The translations under genes were made by a program, and so were the position numbers. From Bradyrhizobium sp. 138 (GTDB taxonomy: Bacteria > Pseudomonadota > Alphaproteobacteria > Rhizobiales > Xanthobacteraceae), in contig NZ_JADPKT010000084.1 in assembly GCF_023074075.1 (NCBI RefSeq), forward strand, positions 124,001 to 188,000: DNA of 64,000 bases, read 5' to 3'. Shown one piece after another: positions 1 to 7,333 of this stretch. The notes below the pieces were generated by a model. It searched no databases. It saw only the letters and a list, made by a program, of their open reading frames with translations, and was not told the origin of the DNA. Positions within the stretch are counted from its first letter, which is position 1. Each line of letters starts with the position of its first letter.

Positions 1-1
1 C

Positions 2-568
2 GGTCAGGCGAGCCGAACCAACGACCGCGTCGGCGAGCTCTCCAAGGCCGCGGCCCGGATCGGCGACGTCGTCGAGCTGATCAGCACCATTGCCGGTCAG
101 ACCAACCTCCTCGCACTCAATGCCACCATCGAGGCGGCACGTGCGGGCGATGCCGGCCGCGGCTTCGCCGTCGTCGCCACCGAGGTCAAGGCGCTCGCCG
201 AGCAGACTGCGAAGGCGACCGGCGAGATCGGCCAGCAGATCGCGAACATCCAGGCGGCTACCGAGCAATCGGTCGGCGCCATCAGGGAGATCAGCGGCAC
301 CATCGAGCGGTTGTCGGAGATCTCCTCTGCGGTCGCCGCTGCGGTGGAGCAGCAGGGGGCGGCCACGCAGGAGATCTCGCGTAACGTGCTGCAGGCCGCC
401 CAGGGCACCCAGCGCGTCTCGACCAATATTGGCGACGTGCAGCGCGGGGCGTCCGAGACTGGCTCGGCCTCCTCGCAGGTGCTCTCGGCGGCGCGCTTGC
501 TGTCGGCCGACAGCAACCGGTTGAAGCAGGAAGTTGCCAAGTTCCTGAACTCGGTCCACGCCGCCTGA
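2..568 (+). CDS. Methyl-accepting chemotaxis protein, 3' part
   Basis: Open at the window edge; only the last 188 residues are visible. They are the cytoplasmic signalling hairpin of a chemoreceptor, including the highly conserved tip (VVELISTIAGQTNLLALNAT, then EAARAGDAGRGFAVVA) that contacts CheA and CheW. The protein ends in FLNSVHAA with no CheR/CheB-binding pentapeptide. The domain closely resembles that of the four receptors at 46.5-54.8 kb. The sensor part lies outside the window, so the ligand cannot be judged. A hairpin terminator follows directly. Confidence 0.95.
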   Translation, partial: GQASRTNDRVGELSKAAARIGDVVELISTIAGQTNLLALNATIEAARAGDAGRGFAVVATEVKALAEQTAKATGEIGQQIANIQAATEQSVGAIREISGTIERLSEISSAVAAAVEQQGAATQEISRNVLQAAQGTQRVSTNIGDVQRGASETGSASSQVLSAARLLSADSNRLKQEVAKFLNSVHAA

Positions 569-579
569 GCTGAAAAGCA

Positions 580-607
580 AAGGGCCACGCGCACGCGCGT
601 GGCCCTT
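580..607. terminator. Hairpin terminator between convergent genes
   Basis: Thirteen-base complementary arms (580-592 and 595-607, core GGGCCACGCG / CGCGTGGCCC) lie between the stop of the chemoreceptor gene and the stop of the glutathione S-transferase gene. A-rich sequence on one side and TT on the other fit a bidirectional intrinsic terminator. The two-base formal loop means the real loop is probably 4-6 bases. Confidence 0.75.
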
Positions 608-625
608 CATTGTGTTGTGGCGCGA

Positions 626-1315
626 TCAGGCGACCTTGGTCGTCATGTGCTTGAACATGTTGGCGCGCGCCTCATCGTCCATCTCGGCCTTGAACGTGAA
701 TTTGTCCTTCAGGGCGATCGCGCGCGCCGCTGCCGGGCGCGCCGAGATCTCGTCCACCAGCCGCTTCACGTTCGGGTATCGCGCAAAGGCGTCGTCGCCG
801 AGCTTGAACGGCACCATCCGCGCCCAGCCCCACAACGCCATGTCGACGATCGAATAGCTGTCGCCGACCATGGTGCGGCGGCCTTCGAGGTGGCTGTCGA
901 GAATCCTGTAGTGGCGATCGGTCTCGTACTGGTAACGGTTATGGGCGTAGTCGTGGTTCTGATCCTTCGGCGCAAAATGCTTGAAGTGCACCGCCTGGCC
1001 CGAATACGGCCCGACCCCGGTGGCGATGAACATCAGCCATGACAGCATCTCGCCGCGCGCGCTGGCCGAGGGCAGGAACTTGCCGGTCTTTTCGGCGAGG
1101 TAGAGCAGGATGGCGTTCGAATCGAACACGATCGTCCCATTGTCGTCGATCGCCGGCACCTTGGCGTTCGGATTGACCTTCAGATAGTCCGCCGTGAATT
1201 GCTCGCCCGTGCGGGTGTCGATCTTCACCGGTTCGTAGGGCAGGCCGGACTCTTCGAGATAGAGCGCGACCTTGGTCGGGTTCGGCGATCCGTTGAAATA
1301 GAATTTGAGCATCAC
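626..1315 (-). CDS. Glutathione S-transferase family protein
   Basis: A 229-residue protein of normal GST length. The N-terminal thioredoxin-like domain (about residues 1-80) has the family pattern FYFNGSPNPTKVALYLEE, the cis-proline segment NAKVPAIDDNG and the glutathione-binding FDSNAILLYLAEKTG. The C-terminal all-helical domain contains SIVDMALWGWARM. The stretch GVGPYSGQAVHFKHF resembles YghU/YfcG-type (Nu-class) bacterial GSTs, so a glutathione- or disulfide-dependent detoxification role is likely. It is transcribed alone and converges on the chemoreceptor gene. The substrate cannot be inferred. Confidence 0.9.
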   Translation of the reverse strand: MMLKFYFNGSPNPTKVALYLEESGLPYEPVKIDTRTGEQFTADYLKVNPNAKVPAIDDNGTIVFDSNAILLYLAEKTGKFLPSASARGEMLSWLMFIATGVGPYSGQAVHFKHFAPKDQNHDYAHNRYQYETDRHYRILDSHLEGRRTMVGDSYSIVDMALWGWARMVPFKLGDDAFARYPNVKRLVDEISARPAAARAIALKDKFTFKAEMDDEARANMFKHMTTKVA

Positions 1316-1457
1316 ACATCTCCCCAGTGTTTCTTGCCAATGTCTCTTGCCAAGTGCGAACGCAGCGCCATCGCCGCGGGGTCGTCTTCTCTTGCCCGAA
1401 CCTCCTTAGGGAGAGCAACCGGCGAGTTTGCCGGGCGGTATCTGCGCCCTGCGCAGA

Positions 1458-1784
1458 TCAGCCGGCGTAACAAAGGCCGATCGCCGCCGTAATGACCATC
1501 GCCGCGCCGACCGCCTCCAGGCGCAGCCCGAGCCGCGTGGCGAGATGCATGTCGCCGGCCCGCGCCTTGCGCTCCGATCCGCGCGAATAGCCATGCACAA
1601 TGACGTCGTGATTGAAATTGTCGTGAGCCTCGTTGCTGCTGGCGAGCCCGACACAGATCACGAGCACGCCGAACAGCGCGAGGCCGAAGAATCCGAGCAG
1701 GGCGATCAGGAACATCGGAAACATGCCGACCAGGAAGATCGGCAGCAGCGGCACCAACAGCAATGTCTCGGACTGTCGTCGCAT
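1458..1784 (-). CDS. Small membrane protein of unknown function
   Basis: A 108-residue protein starting MRRQSETLLL. Two hydrophobic helices fill about residues 7-48 (LLLVPLLPIFLVGMFPMFL, then ALFGVLVICVGLA), followed by a polar charged stretch and a final hydrophobic helix (VGAAMVITAAIGLCYAG). A longer reading frame extends 20 codons upstream to 1844, but that part is proline- and arginine-rich and lacks a ribosome site, so the internal ATG is preferred. I do not recognise a family. It lies upstream of a palindromic repeat and downstream of ccrM. Confidence 0.6.
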   Translation of the reverse strand: MRRQSETLLLVPLLPIFLVGMFPMFLIALLGFFGLALFGVLVICVGLASSNEAHDNFNHDVIVHGYSRGSERKARAGDMHLATRLGLRLEAVGAAMVITAAIGLCYAG

Positions 1785-1863
1785 GGGACTAGGCCGGCCA
1801 GGACGGGGCTGATGGGACGAATCTAATCCTGGATGTCGCCCCATTCAAGGTGCCGTAGGCGCC

Positions 1864-1954
1864 GTAGGGTGGGCAAAGCGAAGCGTGCCCACGATCTCCG
1901 TGCAATCCGGAAAGATTGGTGGGCACGGCGCAAGAGCGCCTTTGCCCACCCTAC
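1864..1954. repeat. Nested palindromic intergenic repeat, family A copy 1
   Basis: Outer arms GTAGGGTGGGCAAAG and CTTTGCCCACCCTAC enclose inner arms (CGTGCCCAC ... GTGGGCACG). RNA from either strand could fold into a long hairpin. This copy lies between the small membrane gene start and the 3' end of ccrM. Six more copies occur in the window. Confidence 0.9.
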
Positions 1955-1977
1955 GAGGGCGGTGAGATCGGAAGCGA

Positions 1978-3108
1978 CTACTCCGCCGCCATGCCCGCGC
2001 GGATTTCGGCGCGCAGCTCGTCGATCAGCTTGAGACCCTTCTTGGTCTCGATGTGCCAGAACGTCCAGCCATTGCAGGCTTGCGCGCCTTGGGCCACCGC
2101 ACCGATGCGGTGGATCGAGCCGACCTTGTCGCCGAACATGATGGCGCCGTCGGCACGCACCAATGCGCCGAGCTTCTTCTTGGCGTCAAACAGCTTCGTG
2201 CCGGGCATGATCATGCCGCGCTCGATCAGTTCGGAGAACGCGACCCGCGGCGCTTCACGCGCGGTCATGAACGGGGCGAGGCTTGCCTCCGGCAGCGGCT
2301 CGACCGCGGCGATGCGCGCCTCGGCGGCCTTGGCATAGATCTTGTCGCGCTCGAAGCCGATATAGGAGCGGCCGAGGCGTTTTGCGACCGCACCGGTGGT
2401 GCCGGTGCCGTTGAACGGATCGATCACGAGATCGCCGGGCTTGGACGAGGACAGCAGCACGCGCGCGAGCAGGCCTTCCGGCTTCTGCGTCGGATGCACT
2501 TTCTTGCCGTCGGCGCCCTTGAGGCGCTCCTCGCCGGTGCAGAGCGGGATCAGCCAGTCGGAACGCGCCTGCACGTCCTCGTTGGCGGCCTTCAGCGCCT
2601 CGTAATTGAACGTGTAGCCCCTGGCCTTTTCATCGCGCGCGGCCCAGATCATGGTCTCGTGCGCGTTGGTGAAGCGGCGGCCGCGGAAATTCGGCATCGG
2701 GTTCGACTTGCGCCAGACGATGTCGTTCAGGAGCCAGAAGCCGAGGTCCTGCATGATCGCGCCGACGCGGAAGATGTTGTGATAGGAGCCGATCACCCAG
2801 ATCGTCGCCGACGGCTTCATCGCGCGGCGGGCAGCAAGCAGCCAGGCGCGGGTGAAATCGTCATAGGCGGAGAACGAATCGAACTTGTCCCAATCGTCGT
2901 CGACGGCATCGACATGGGATTCGTCGGGGCGCTTGAGATCGCCCTTGAGCTGGAGATTGTAGGGCGGATCGGCGAACACGAGATCGACCGAACCAGCCTG
3001 AAGCTTCGACATCTCGGCGACGCAATCGCCGAGGATGATGCGATGCGACGGAGACTCGAAATTTGTGCGGGGCGCCCTTGCAGACGCCCCGCGACGCGAC
3101 TCTACCAT
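1978..3108 (-). CDS. ccrM: Cell-cycle DNA adenine methyltransferase, CcrM type (GANTC)
   Basis: A 376-residue beta-class N6-adenine methyltransferase. The catalytic motif DPPY is at residues 47-50 and comes before the AdoMet-binding DPFNGTGTTGA at 230-240, the order typical of the beta class. The roughly 110-residue C-terminal extension ending in the QACNGWTFWHIETKKG block is characteristic of CcrM. CcrM methylates the adenine of GANTC late in the alphaproteobacterial cell cycle and so controls replication and transcription. The gene stands alone, divergent from the metallopeptidase. Four GACTC (GANTC) sites cluster around its start at 3053, 3098, 3109 and 3123, a plausible autoregulatory arrangement. 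Confidence 0.97.
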   Translation of the reverse strand: MVESRRGASARAPRTNFESPSHRIILGDCVAEMSKLQAGSVDLVFADPPYNLQLKGDLKRPDESHVDAVDDDWDKFDSFSAYDDFTRAWLLAARRAMKPSATIWVIGSYHNIFRVGAIMQDLGFWLLNDIVWRKSNPMPNFRGRRFTNAHETMIWAARDEKARGYTFNYEALKAANEDVQARSDWLIPLCTGEERLKGADGKKVHPTQKPEGLLARVLLSSSKPGDLVIDPFNGTGTTGAVAKRLGRSYIGFERDKIYAKAAEARIAAVEPLPEASLAPFMTAREAPRVAFSELIERGMIMPGTKLFDAKKKLGALVRADGAIMFGDKVGSIHRIGAVAQGAQACNGWTFWHIETKKGLKLIDELRAEIRAGMAAE

Positions 3109-3127
3109 GACTCAAGAACTCTGACTC
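3098..3127. promoter_or_regulatory. Cluster of GANTC sites at the ccrM start
   Basis: GACTC occurs at 3098-3102, 3109-3113 and 3123-3127, with the ccrM start codon at 3106-3108; a fourth lies just inside the gene at 3053-3057. In Caulobacter the ccrM promoter region also carries GANTC sites whose methylation modulates expression. That the same holds here is inference. Confidence 0.55.
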
Positions 3128-3534
3128 AGGCGACGCTGTCGGCGACGCGGGACCAAACAACCGACTGACCGTTACATTGAAGCGGCAAAGTAAAAATCGA
3201 CTTAACCCGCCGCTTTCGTGAGCAGGCCTCGCGTCGCGGTTTGCACGTGCGTTGTCGTGCGCATTCGCCGTGTTTTACAGTGTGTTTCGTAATTCCCGGC
3301 GTCGCGGGAGAAGCTCCGGCTGCAAAAAAGCTCCAAAATTCTCTCGGAAAAAATTGCTCGACCCTCGGAAAAAATTGCTGGCATCGGCATGTTGCCGCAC
3401 TAGGCAATTTTTGCCGGCCACGATATTGATAAAGGCAACGGAAATTTTACGTATGTGGCGCGTTGAGCCTTGGTGTTCTTGCGCCCACGAGAATCAAGGC
3501 CCCGGACATCGGGGACTCCAAAGGGAATGCCGCC
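3109..3534. other. Intergenic region between divergent ccrM and metallopeptidase genes
   Basis: About 426 bases with no convincing gene. The sequence is less GC-rich than its surroundings and must hold both promoters. It contains the GANTC cluster near ccrM and two copies of CTCGGAAAAAATTGCT exactly 21 bases apart (3343-3358 and 3364-3379), followed by a related GCAATTTTTGCC segment near 3404. Short frames here show no family similarity and no good ribosome sites. Confidence 0.6.
3343..3379. repeat. Direct repeat of 16 bases with 21-base period
   Basis: CTCGGAAAAAATTGCT is present twice, at 3343-3358 and 3364-3379. The period of two helical turns puts both copies on the same DNA face, as expected for a regulator site or an intrinsically bent promoter element. 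The binding factor is unknown. Confidence 0.6.
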
Positions 3535-4470
3535 ATGCGTTACGATGACTTCCGCCGCAGCGACGACATCGAGGATCGTCGCGACGATGGTGGCGGCGGC
3601 GGTGGAGGGGGCGGGTTCGGCCTGCCGATGGGCGGCGGCGGGCTCGGCATCGGCACCATCATCGTGCTTGGCCTCGTCGGCTACGCTTTCGGCATCGATC
3701 CGCGCATCCTGATCGGCGGCGCCGAGATTCTCACCGGCGGCGGCCATGCACCGACCTACCAGACCGATCGCCAGGCGTCCTCGGGCAAGCGCGGCGCGCC
3801 GACCGACGAGATGGGCAGCATGATCTCCGGCATTCTCGGCGAAATCGACGACCGCTGGAGCGAGATCTTCCAGGCCTCGGGCCAGTCCTACACCGGTCCG
3901 AAGATCGTGTTGTTCCGGAACGCCACCAATGGCGGACGCTGCGGCATGGCGCAATCGGCGATGGGCCCGTTCTATTGTCCGCCGGACCGCACCATCTTCC
4001 TCGACACCGGCTTCTTCCGCGAGGTCGAGACGCGCTTCCGCGGCTGCTCCGGCAAGTCGGCGTGCAATTTCACCACGGCCTACATCATCGCGCATGAAGC
4101 CGGCCATCACATCCAGAACCTGCTCGGCATCATTCCGCGGGTGACGCGGCTGCAGCAGCAGGCCGGCTCGAAGGCGGAGGCGAATGCGCTCCAGGTGAAG
4201 GTCGAGTTGCAGGCCGACTGCCTGTCCGGCGTCTGGGTCAATCGCGAGGCGAAGAAGCGTCCGAACTTCCTCGAGCCCGGCGACATCGACGCCGCGCTGA
4301 CCACGGCCAGTGCGATCGGCGACGATACGTTGCAGCGTCAGGCCACCGGACGGGTGGTTCCTGACTCCTTCACCCATGGCTCGGCCGCGCAACGCAAGCA
4401 ATGGTTCATGACCGGCTACCAGCAGGGCACGGTCCAGGCCTGCAACACGTTCGGCGCCGGGGCGTTGTAA
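3535..4470 (+). CDS. ypfJ: YpfJ-family neutral zinc metallopeptidase
   Basis: A 311-residue protein. The N-terminus is acidic/basic then a glycine run (about residues 19-28), followed by a hydrophobic helix at 38-53 that probably anchors it in the inner membrane. The zinc-peptidase motif HEAGHH is at residues 187-192, preceded by four cysteines (136, 148, 171, 177) that may form disulfides outside the cytoplasm. The layout matches the YpfJ family of putative neutral zinc metallopeptidases, whose substrates are unknown. The start at 3535 has AAGGGA at the right distance; an in-frame upstream extension lacks one. It is transcribed divergently from ccrM. Confidence 0.92.
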   Translation: MRYDDFRRSDDIEDRRDDGGGGGGGGGFGLPMGGGGLGIGTIIVLGLVGYAFGIDPRILIGGAEILTGGGHAPTYQTDRQASSGKRGAPTDEMGSMISGILGEIDDRWSEIFQASGQSYTGPKIVLFRNATNGGRCGMAQSAMGPFYCPPDRTIFLDTGFFREVETRFRGCSGKSACNFTTAYIIAHEAGHHIQNLLGIIPRVTRLQQQAGSKAEANALQVKVELQADCLSGVWVNREAKKRPNFLEPGDIDAALTTASAIGDDTLQRQATGRVVPDSFTHGSAAQRKQWFMTGYQQGTVQACNTFGAGAL

Positions 4471-4542
4471 CGAAGGTTCGTGCCCCGGACGCAGCGCGAA
4501 TTATGATGCGCGATTGCGCATTTCGGAATCCGGGAGTAGTGC

Positions 4543-4662
4543 CGTCATCCTGAGGTGCTCGCCTCTTCGGCGAGCCTCGAAGGATGGCGGAGCCCGTGGT
4601 TCATCCTTCGAGGCTTGCCCTGCGGTGCGCTTGCACCGCACGGCGCGCACCTCAGGATGACG
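4543..4662. repeat. Intergenic palindromic repeat, family D
   Basis: Outer arms CGTCATCCTGAGGTGC and GCGCACCTCAGGATGACG with inner complementary blocks (CTTCGGCGAGCCTCGAAGGA). It lies between the metallopeptidase and moaB. A half-copy of another repeat (GTGCCCCGGACGCAGCGC) sits just upstream near 4480. Similar elements are common in rhizobial intergenic DNA. Confidence 0.75.
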
Positions 4663-4693
4663 GTGGTGGGTGTTGAGAGAAGGGTGCAGCGCT

Positions 4694-5257
4694 ATGGCCT
4701 CTATCGACGAATCCAAACAGTTCATCCCGCTCAACATCGCGGTGCTCACCGTGTCAGACACGCGCGTCCTCGCGGATGACAAGTCGGGCCAGACGCTGAC
4801 CGACCGCCTGCTGGCGGCCGGCCATCATCTCGCCGCGCGCGAGATCGTCACTGACGACGTCGAAGCGATCCGCGCCGTGATCCGGCGCTGGATCGCAGAT
4901 AGCGGCATCGACGTCGTCATCACCACCGGCGGCACCGGCTTCACCGGGCGCGACGTCACGCCGGAGGCGATCGAACCGCTGTTCGAGAAGCGCATGGACG
5001 GTTTCTCGATCGCATTCCACATGTTGAGCCACGCCAAGATCGGGACGTCGACGATCCAGAGCCGCGCCACAGCGGGCGTCGCGGCTGCCACCTATATCTT
5101 CTGCCTGCCAGGCTCTCCCGGCGCCTGCCGCGACGGCTGGGATGGCATCCTTGCAGCCCAGCTCGACTACCGCACGCGGCCCTGCAATTTCGTCGAGATC
5201 ATGCCGCGGCTGGACGAGCATCTGCGAAGGCCGAAGGCGCAGGGCGCGACGGTCTAA
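4694..5257 (+). CDS. moaB: Molybdenum cofactor biosynthesis protein B
   Basis: A 187-residue MoaB/MogA-fold protein. The molybdopterin-binding TTGGTGFTGRDVTPEA loop begins at residue 77, and LPGSPGACRDGWD is at 138-150. The family acts at the molybdopterin adenylylation step of molybdenum cofactor synthesis, although MoaB itself can be dispensable where MogA is present. The start at 4694 (MASIDESKQFIPLNIAVLTV) is chosen because the eight upstream in-frame codons are not conserved in character. No other moa gene is adjacent. It converges on the MarR-GNAT gene. Confidence 0.93.
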   Translation: MASIDESKQFIPLNIAVLTVSDTRVLADDKSGQTLTDRLLAAGHHLAAREIVTDDVEAIRAVIRRWIADSGIDVVITTGGTGFTGRDVTPEAIEPLFEKRMDGFSIAFHMLSHAKIGTSTIQSRATAGVAAATYIFCLPGSPGACRDGWDGILAAQLDYRTRPCNFVEIMPRLDEHLRRPKAQGATV

Positions 5258-5298
5258 GGACGGATCGTTCTCGCAAGTCTCGCCGCATCATCAGTATC

Positions 5299-5388
5299 GT
5301 AGGGTGGGCAAAGCGAAGCGTGCCCACGATCTCTGTCCGCAATGCAGGGTCCGTGGGCACGGCGCTTATGCGCCTTTGCCCACCCTAC
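5299..5388. repeat. Nested palindromic intergenic repeat, family A copy 2
   Basis: Same outer (GTAGGGTGGGCAAAG ... CTTTGCCCACCCTAC) and inner (CGTGCCCAC ... GTGGGCACG) arms as copy 1. It fills the gap between convergent moaB and the MarR-GNAT gene, where it could act as a bidirectional terminator. Confidence 0.9.
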
Positions 5389-5412
5389 GATTCCTTACCA
5401 ATAGCGACAGCG

Positions 5413-6372
5413 CTACAGATCCCGCTCCCACGTCTCGCCAATCAGATCCTGACCGAAGCTGTGGTGCTTCTCTTCCTTCACGAGCTTGAAGCCTGCACTC
5501 TTATAGATGCCGCGCGCGGCGACCAGGATGCTTTGCGTCCACAACGTCATCTTGCTGTAGCCCCGCTCGTGGGCACCCTGAATGCATTGTTCGACCAGCG
5601 CGCGGCCGACGCCGAGGCCCCGCGCTTTCTTCTCGACCTGCAACAGGCGCAGCTTGGCGATCTCGTCGGTGGCCTTGACCAGAAAGATCGAGCCGACCGG
5701 CTCGCCCCCGACTTCGGCGATCCAGCAGTGCTCGCGCGCGGGGTCGTAATTCTTGATGAACTGCGCGCAGATCTCGGCGACCAGCGCCTCGTAGCTGATG
5801 TCCCAGTTGTAGTCCGCGGCATAGGCGGCGGCCTGTCGGGAGATGACCCAGCCCATGTCGCCGACGCGATGGCTGCGCAGCATGAAAGAAGCGGGCTGGC
5901 TTCGACGTTGCTCCAGCACGGCCTCGATGGTCGCCATGGCGTGCGTGAGCCGCGTCGCATCGCTGGCCGAAAGCGGAGCCAGCATTGCGCCGACTTCGTT
6001 TTGCGAACTCAAGTTCAGCTTGGCGTAGGTCTGGCGGCCCTTGGCGGTGAGGCTGAGCTGGTATTGCCTGCGATCGGCGGGCAGGGGGCGTCGCGTGATC
6101 AGCCCTTTCTCGTCGAAGTTTTGGACGATGCGGCTGAGATAGCCAGGGTCGAGACCAAGCTCGAGTCCGATCTGTTTTGCCGCCAGGTCGTCGCGATGCG
6201 CGAGTTCATAGAGCACCCGGGCCTCGCTGAGCGAAAACGGGGTCTTTCCAAGGTGCTGGTCGAGCACACCGAGCTTGCGGGTGTAGAAGCGGTTGAAGGC
6301 GCGGACCGCTGCGATTTGATCGTCGGCGACCGGTTCGGCTGCAGGGGTTGATGGCGAAGACTGGGATGGCAT
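5413..6372 (-). CDS. MarR-family regulator fused to a GNAT acetyltransferase
   Basis: A 319-residue two-domain protein. Residues about 20-155 are a MarR winged helix (recognition region LDPGYLSRIVQNFDEKGLIT, wing RRPLPADRRQYQLSLT). Residues about 165-315 are a GNAT domain with the acetyl-CoA loop RGLGVGRALV at 251-260. Such fusions occur widely in bacteria; the acetyl acceptor is unknown. A strong inverted repeat 16 bases upstream of the start fits an autoregulatory operator. The gene is monocistronic and converges on moaB. Confidence 0.93.
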   Translation of the reverse strand: MPSQSSPSTPAAEPVADDQIAAVRAFNRFYTRKLGVLDQHLGKTPFSLSEARVLYELAHRDDLAAKQIGLELGLDPGYLSRIVQNFDEKGLITRRPLPADRRQYQLSLTAKGRQTYAKLNLSSQNEVGAMLAPLSASDATRLTHAMATIEAVLEQRRSQPASFMLRSHRVGDMGWVISRQAAAYAADYNWDISYEALVAEICAQFIKNYDPAREHCWIAEVGGEPVGSIFLVKATDEIAKLRLLQVEKKARGLGVGRALVEQCIQGAHERGYSKMTLWTQSILVAARGIYKSAGFKLVKEEKHHSFGQDLIGETWERDL

Positions 6373-6387
6373 GGGACACCTCGATAT

Positions 6388-6421
6388 TTGCCATTGTCAA
6401 TTAATTATTTGACGTTGGCAA
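6388..6421. promoter_or_regulatory. Inverted-repeat operator upstream of the MarR-GNAT gene
   Basis: Arms TTGCCATTGTCAA (6388-6400) and TTGACGTTGGCAA (6409-6421) match at 11 of 13 positions around an AT-rich 8-base spacer. Position and symmetry are those expected for a MarR dimer binding its own promoter. Binding is inferred. Confidence 0.65.
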
Positions 6422-6434
6422 GTATCAGGTGGCG

Positions 6435-7010
6435 TCAGCCGGCCATGACGATGCGGCTGCGCAACATGGTCCGGGACGAGCGGCCGAGCCGCCGGAGCAG
6501 CCGCGCCTCGGAACGGCGAGCCTGCGGCGGGTAACCGCCGATCCGGTCGTAATGGTCTCGCGCGATCAAAAGTCCCTGATCGCTGAGCGGTCCGACAAGC
6601 TTGCGCACCACGGCGCGGATGATGTCGCGCAATCCGGTATCGGTGTAAGGGGCGCGCGCATAGCGGAACACCGCAGCACGGTCCCGTCCGCTGGTCGCGA
6701 CGGCCTGGATGAACTGGGTGGTTTCCTCGATCCAACCGGTTTCCAGCACGGCGCCCGCGGGCAGGAACATCAGCCACGGCGAGCGGGCCTGGAGTGCGCC
6801 GGCCGCGAGTGCGGCACCTTGCGAGGGTCCCTCGAAGCCGATGAAACGGCAGCCTGCAACATCGGCAACGCGCTCGATGACGCCGTTGCGGGTGCCGTCG
6901 ACCAGGAGCACCTCACTGATGATTCCGGCGGTGGCGCCGGGGACCAGCGCGGCGAGAGTCGCCACCGCTGTCTGCTCGACGCCTTCGGTCGGAATGATGA
7001 CGCTCAGCAT
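6435..7010 (-). CDS. Family 2 glycosyltransferase-like protein
   Basis: A 191-residue protein beginning MLSVIIPTEG, with the GT-A nucleotide-sugar fold pattern: SEVLLVDGTRNGV near residue 33, the FEGPSQGAALAAGALQA helix and the WLMFLPAGAVLETGW strand where the DXD-like motif normally lies. Here that motif is degenerate (no clear DXD), and the protein is short for a complete GT2, so activity is uncertain. The C-terminus is rich in arginine (RRSEARLLRRLGRSSRTMLR). It lies just upstream of, and in the same direction as, the MarR-GNAT gene, and is divergent from the DUF155 gene. Confidence 0.75.
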   Translation of the reverse strand: MLSVIIPTEGVEQTAVATLAALVPGATAGIISEVLLVDGTRNGVIERVADVAGCRFIGFEGPSQGAALAAGALQARSPWLMFLPAGAVLETGWIEETTQFIQAVATSGRDRAAVFRYARAPYTDTGLRDIIRAVVRKLVGPLSDQGLLIARDHYDRIGGYPPQARRSEARLLRRLGRSSRTMLRSRIVMAG

Positions 7011-7333
7011 GATTGAGGCTTCAATGTCCGCACTTCGGGAGAAGCGTAGCTCGTTATGATGTTGTCATAAACACGTGGCGTTGCCGAGCGCAACTTTCTC
7101 GCGGGCCTTCGGCGTGCGATGGTAAACTGCAGCAGCTATCCCAGCCAAATGTGTCATGGGCCGGCTTGCAAGGTTGCCAAATGTTTCGGCACAAGCTCAT
7201 CCCGAGCGGGTTAACCCGTAGTTTCACGGCAGCATCGCGCGGCGCGCGGGCAGTTGGCTCATGCAAGGAGGATGCGCCTTGCAGGAAAGGTCGAACGGGA
7301 AATGTGTGACTTTGGTGCCAGCGGAGGCTTCAC
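7011..7333. other. Divergent intergenic region, no gene seen
   Basis: About 323 bases between the glycosyltransferase (minus) and the DUF155 gene (plus). It contains an inverted repeat TTATGA-TGTTG-TCATAA at 7054-7070, a possible operator for the glycosyltransferase gene, and otherwise no convincing coding frame or named site. Confidence 0.5.

Noticed and set aside
1864..1954. Insertion sequence remnant
   Set aside because: The element is non-coding, under 130 bp in every copy, and shows no transposase fragment; I treat it as an interspersed palindrome instead.
3202..3429. Small frames in the ccrM / metallopeptidase gap
   Set aside because: Both strands contain 60-100-codon frames, but they overlap the promoter elements and direct repeat, lack ribosome sites and resemble no family.
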